From: Elusimicrobiota bacterium
GTDB lineage: Bacteria; Elusimicrobiota; Elusimicrobia; JACQJN01
Direction: 5' to 3'
NCBI GenBank assembly: GCA_016205045.1
Contig: JACQJM010000192.1
Span: 1-15,852 of the forward strand
DNA: 15,852 nucleotides
The notes under the pieces were generated by a model. That model made no database searches. It worked only from the letters and a program-made list of their open reading frames with translations, and was not told where the DNA came from. Of the stretch, positions 13,277 through 15,852 are shown in pieces. Each line of letters starts with the position of its first letter. Within the stretch, counting starts at the first letter, position 1. The translations under genes and the position numbers were made by a program.

Positions 13277-14013
13277 AGATTATCGCGGTTTTGCCGGCGT
13301 ATAATGCGGAGAAAACATTGGAACGCACCCTCAACGACATTCCCAAAGGAAGTGTGGATGAAGTCATTCTCGTGGATGATGCTTCGCGGGATCGCACGGT
13401 GGAGCTGGCCAAGCGATTTGGGCTTCACGTGGTGCGGCACGATCGCAATAAGGGTTACGGAGGAAATCAGAAAACTTGCTATGGAGAAGCGTTAAAAAGA
13501 GGGGCCGACATCGTGGTGATGATTCATCCGGATTATCAGTACGATCCTCGATTGACACCCTATCTGGTGGGTTTGATCCGGGATGGTGTGTGCGATGTGG
13601 TGTTGGGGAGTCGCATTCGGACCCGCCGCGAGGCATTGGATGGAGGCATGCCCCCTTATAAATACTTTGCCAACCGATTTCTGACCATTTTAGAGAACCT
13701 CGTGACAGGTCAGAATTTAGGAGAATGGCACACCGGGATGCGGGCCTATTCCCGTAAGGTTTTGGAACAAATCCGTTGGGAAGAAAATTCGGATGACTTT
13801 GTTTTTGACCAACAAATTTTAATTCAGGTTGCTTTTTCTGGGTTTCGCATAGGGGATATCCCCGTGCCCGCGCGCTATTTTGCTGAAGCGTCTTCCATCA
13901 ATTTTCGCAGGAGCGTCGTGTACGGGTTATCCATTTTGTGGCTTCTGCTAAGATTCCAGCTCCACCGGATAAAAATATCAAGGTATTCCATACTACTGCC
14001 CAAACATGGCTAA
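13261..14013 (+). CDS. GT2 family glycosyltransferase
   Basis: A 250-residue GT2 enzyme without clear membrane helices except a moderately hydrophobic stretch near residue 230. Motifs: AVLPAYNAEKTL (9-20), LVDDASRDRT (37-46), NKGYGGNQKTCY (63-74), and HPDYQYDP (89-96), where the metal-binding D-x-D of other GT2 proteins is replaced by the HPD-Y-Q-Y-D variant. This variant defines a recognisable subfamily of polyprenol-phosphate-sugar-type transferases. GEWHTGMRAYSRKVL is also conserved. The start is ATG 13261, with GGGA at 13252-13255. A TTG at 13237 is less likely because the upstream residues add nothing to the fold. It overlaps the methyltransferase by 16 nt and the next gene by 8 nt, and probably supplies a lipid-linked sugar to the downstream GT-C protein. 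Confidence 0.92.
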   Translation: MEEKLKIIAVLPAYNAEKTLERTLNDIPKGSVDEVILVDDASRDRTVELAKRFGLHVVRHDRNKGYGGNQKTCYGEALKRGADIVVMIHPDYQYDPRLTPYLVGLIRDGVCDVVLGSRIRTRREALDGGMPPYKYFANRFLTILENLVTGQNLGEWHTGMRAYSRKVLEQIRWEENSDDFVFDQQILIQVAFSGFRIGDIPVPARYFAEASSINFRRSVVYGLSILWLLLRFQLHRIKISRYSILLPKHG

Positions 14014-15852
14014 AACCTTGATCCCTACGCTTCTTTTTCTCCTGGGATGTTTTTTTCTTCACCAAACGTTTGGAGGGGTTCTTTTGCCTGGAATTTTCAA
14101 TGGAATTTTGCTGGGGTTGGTGTTTTTGGTCTCCGCGGGTGCCGGAAGGACCTTATTAAGGAAAGCCTCTTCTCTTCTCCTGAGCGAGGGGGAAAAAACC
14201 TTGATGGGAGGCACTTTGGGATTGGGCGTTTTGTGTTATAGTGTTTTTTTGCTGGGGGTATTGGGATGGCTCTACGCCTGGGTGATTTCGGCTTTTTTAA
14301 TCTTTTTGGGGGCGGTGTGTTATCCGGAGATCAAGGAACTTCTACGCGGCTGGCGCGAGGCGGGGGTATTTATAAAGACCCATGCCTTAGCGATGGGAGG
14401 TATTTTTCTTTTGTCCGCGGTGTGTTTCTGGATGAGTTGGATTCCTCCGCATCAGTACGACTCCCTGGTGTACCATTTAGCCTTGCCGGAACATTATGTG
14501 CTTACCCGTCGTCTGGCGCCTGTCCCGGGGTTGATGTTTAATTATTTTCCTCAGAACGCCGAGATGCTTTATACGCTCTCTCTCCTTTTCGGCTCCGATA
14601 TTCTGGCCCAGATGATGATGTGGCTGGCTTTTGTCTTGAGTCTAGCCTGGATTTTGGTGATGGCCCAATCTTGGGTTTCAGTTCCCACGGTTTTGGTGTC
14701 AGGTCTTCTGCTGACCTCCCACACTTCGGTGCTTCTGCTTTCTTCTACCACCTATGTGGAATCTCTGGTGATGCTATGGATCACGGCCAGTTTTTTTTGC
14801 TTCTTGCGATATTGGGAGCTGCCTGTGGGAGCGCCGGCGTCACGAGGCTGGCTGATATTGTCGGCCCTGTTCACCGGCTGCGGTCTGGGGACTAAGTATT
14901 ATGCGGGAATATGTTTTTTGATGTTAGCGCTGTTTTTGGCGAGCCGGCTGGTTGGAATTTATCGCCGCTCCCCAAAAGGGAGGAGAGTCCTAGGAATGGA
15001 TCTCTTCGTTTTTGGAGTGAGCGCTTTTCTTCCTTTTTTCCCTTGGCTTCTTCGAAATTATTGGGAAATCGGAAATCCGGTCTTCCCTTTTTTATCTCAA
15101 TGGTTCGGCGGGAGGGGTTGGCCTGTGGAAACCGCCTCCCGGTATTTCCAAATCCTGAGCTCCGAGTACGGTCATCGAGGCCATTTTTTTAAGGATCTTT
15201 TTTCCTTTCCCCTCATTTTCTTTCAAAACCCTTTTAGATTGGGCGGTGGGATGGATATTTTGGGCAGCATGGGCTGGAATGTTTTTTTCCTGCTGTTTCC
15301 TTGGGTGGCATGGGATGTGTGGCGCAGGCGTCGGCTGGTCCTTCCTTTTATTTACTGTTTAGGCCATGGATTGCTGTGGTTTTGTTCAGGCGTGGTGCCA
15401 CGCTTCCTGTTGGTGATCGTTCCCTTGTTGAGTCTCTTAACGGCTCAGAGTCTTACCCTTTTGTGGGGGGAGTTGCGGGGAGGGGCCAAAACGCTTTTGT
15501 TGCTGGGGTTGGGGCTTTTTTTTGTACACCACGAACTTTTGTTCTTGCATGTGCAGGAGAATTTTCAGGGTCAGAGGGTTCTTTTGGGCATGGAAACAAG
15601 GGAGGAATACCTTGGGCGGAGATTGTACTATTACCCCTGCGCTCGTTATGCGCGCGAAAATCTTCCTCAGGAGGCCAAGATCCTCTCTGTGGGAGAACAG
15701 AGAATTTATTACAGCGGGAGAGAAACTGTTCCCACCACCACATTTTCTCCCAATCCCTTTGTAGAACAAGCCAACCATTCCCGGAATTGGAAGGAGCTGG
15801 GGGCCTATCTGAAGAATGAAAAATTCACACACATCCTGTATGTGCCTCAAGA
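14006..15852 (+). CDS. GT-C/GT39-like membrane glycosyltransferase, 3' end cut by window edge
   Basis: The frame from ATG 14006 stays open to the last base, giving at least 615 residues with no stop in view, so the gene continues beyond the window. It is a multi-pass membrane protein. The first large outer loop has the PMT-superfamily pattern HQYDSLVYHLALPEHY (D152, H157), followed by FPQNAEMLYTL. GLGTKYYAGICF and PWLLRNYWEIGNPVFPF are also typical of this group. After the last helices comes a soluble C-terminal region (AKILSVGEQRIYYSGR ... FTHILYV), as in GT39 relatives with a C-terminal outer domain. The start overlaps the previous stop by 8 nt. There is no strong ribosome-binding site, so translation probably depends on coupling. 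Acceptor and sugar are unknown. Confidence 0.88.
   Translation, partial: MAKTLIPTLLFLLGCFFLHQTFGGVLLPGIFNGILLGLVFLVSAGAGRTLLRKASSLLLSEGEKTLMGGTLGLGVLCYSVFLLGVLGWLYAWVISAFLIFLGAVCYPEIKELLRGWREAGVFIKTHALAMGGIFLLSAVCFWMSWIPPHQYDSLVYHLALPEHYVLTRRLAPVPGLMFNYFPQNAEMLYTLSLLFGSDILAQMMMWLAFVLSLAWILVMAQSWVSVPTVLVSGLLLTSHTSVLLLSSTTYVESLVMLWITASFFCFLRYWELPVGAPASRGWLILSALFTGCGLGTKYYAGICFLMLALFLASRLVGIYRRSPKGRRVLGMDLFVFGVSAFLPFFPWLLRNYWEIGNPVFPFLSQWFGGRGWPVETASRYFQILSSEYGHRGHFFKDLFSFPLIFFQNPFRLGGGMDILGSMGWNVFFLLFPWVAWDVWRRRRLVLPFIYCLGHGLLWFCSGVVPRFLLVIVPLLSLLTAQSLTLLWGELRGGAKTLLLLGLGLFFVHHELLFLHVQENFQGQRVLLGMETREEYLGRRLYYYPCARYARENLPQEAKILSVGEQRIYYSGRETVPTTTFSPNPFVEQANHSRNWKELGAYLKNEKFTHILYVPQ

Overview
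The window is one strand of a surface-glycoconjugate locus from a bacterium I cannot name. Base composition is moderate. Every supported gene reads left to right, and there is no rRNA, tRNA, transposase or CRISPR array. The content (repeated pairs of polyprenol-phosphate-type GT2 glycosyltransferases and multi-pass GT-C/PMT_2 membrane glycosyltransferases, a YfhO-type giant membrane protein, short period-7 repeats between genes) resembles uncultured Gram-negative-like candidate phyla such as Omnitrophota or Elusimicrobiota. That is a weak inference, not a placement.

Layout. Bases 1-75 hold the tail of an earlier gene or a spacer with a 10-bp palindrome. A first GT2/GT-C pair (72-806, 803-2134) overlaps by 4 nt. 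Next is the only gap, 2135-2365. It is bounded by a perfect 17-bp inverted repeat and can be tiled by three tiny ORFs that hand over to one another. From 2366 to the right edge nine genes follow, each overlapping the next by 1-22 nt: a GT2-GT39 fusion (2366-4858), a GT-C protein (4855-6093), a GT2 with C-terminal membrane segments (6072-6944), a GT-C protein (6944-8188), an RmlD-type NAD(P)-dependent sugar reductase (8185-9072), a YfhO-family protein (9069-12215), a zinc-ribbon SAM methyltransferase (12212-13276), a GT2 (13261-14013) and a GT-C protein running off the edge (from 14006).

How the genes may work together (inference). The GT2 enzymes would charge undecaprenyl phosphate with single sugars on the cytoplasmic face. 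The GT-C and YfhO proteins would use such lipid-linked sugars on the outer face to decorate a polysaccharide, lipid or protein. The reductase and methyltransferase would supply or trim the sugars. Substrates cannot be read from sequence.

The most unusual signals are in the first 3.2 kb. Two copies of a compound hairpin repeat built from 7-nt units sit inside coding sequence, each exactly at a GT2/GT-C boundary. The arrays read without stops in all six frames. In the second copy the repeat is the linker of the GT2-GT39 fusion. It is preceded by a dnaX-type slippery heptamer (A AAA AAG, 3055-3061) in the correct phase, with a -1-frame stop at 3073-3075 and an in-frame ATG at 3080. The cell could therefore make fused and separate forms of the two enzymes. 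This is a prediction from sequence only.
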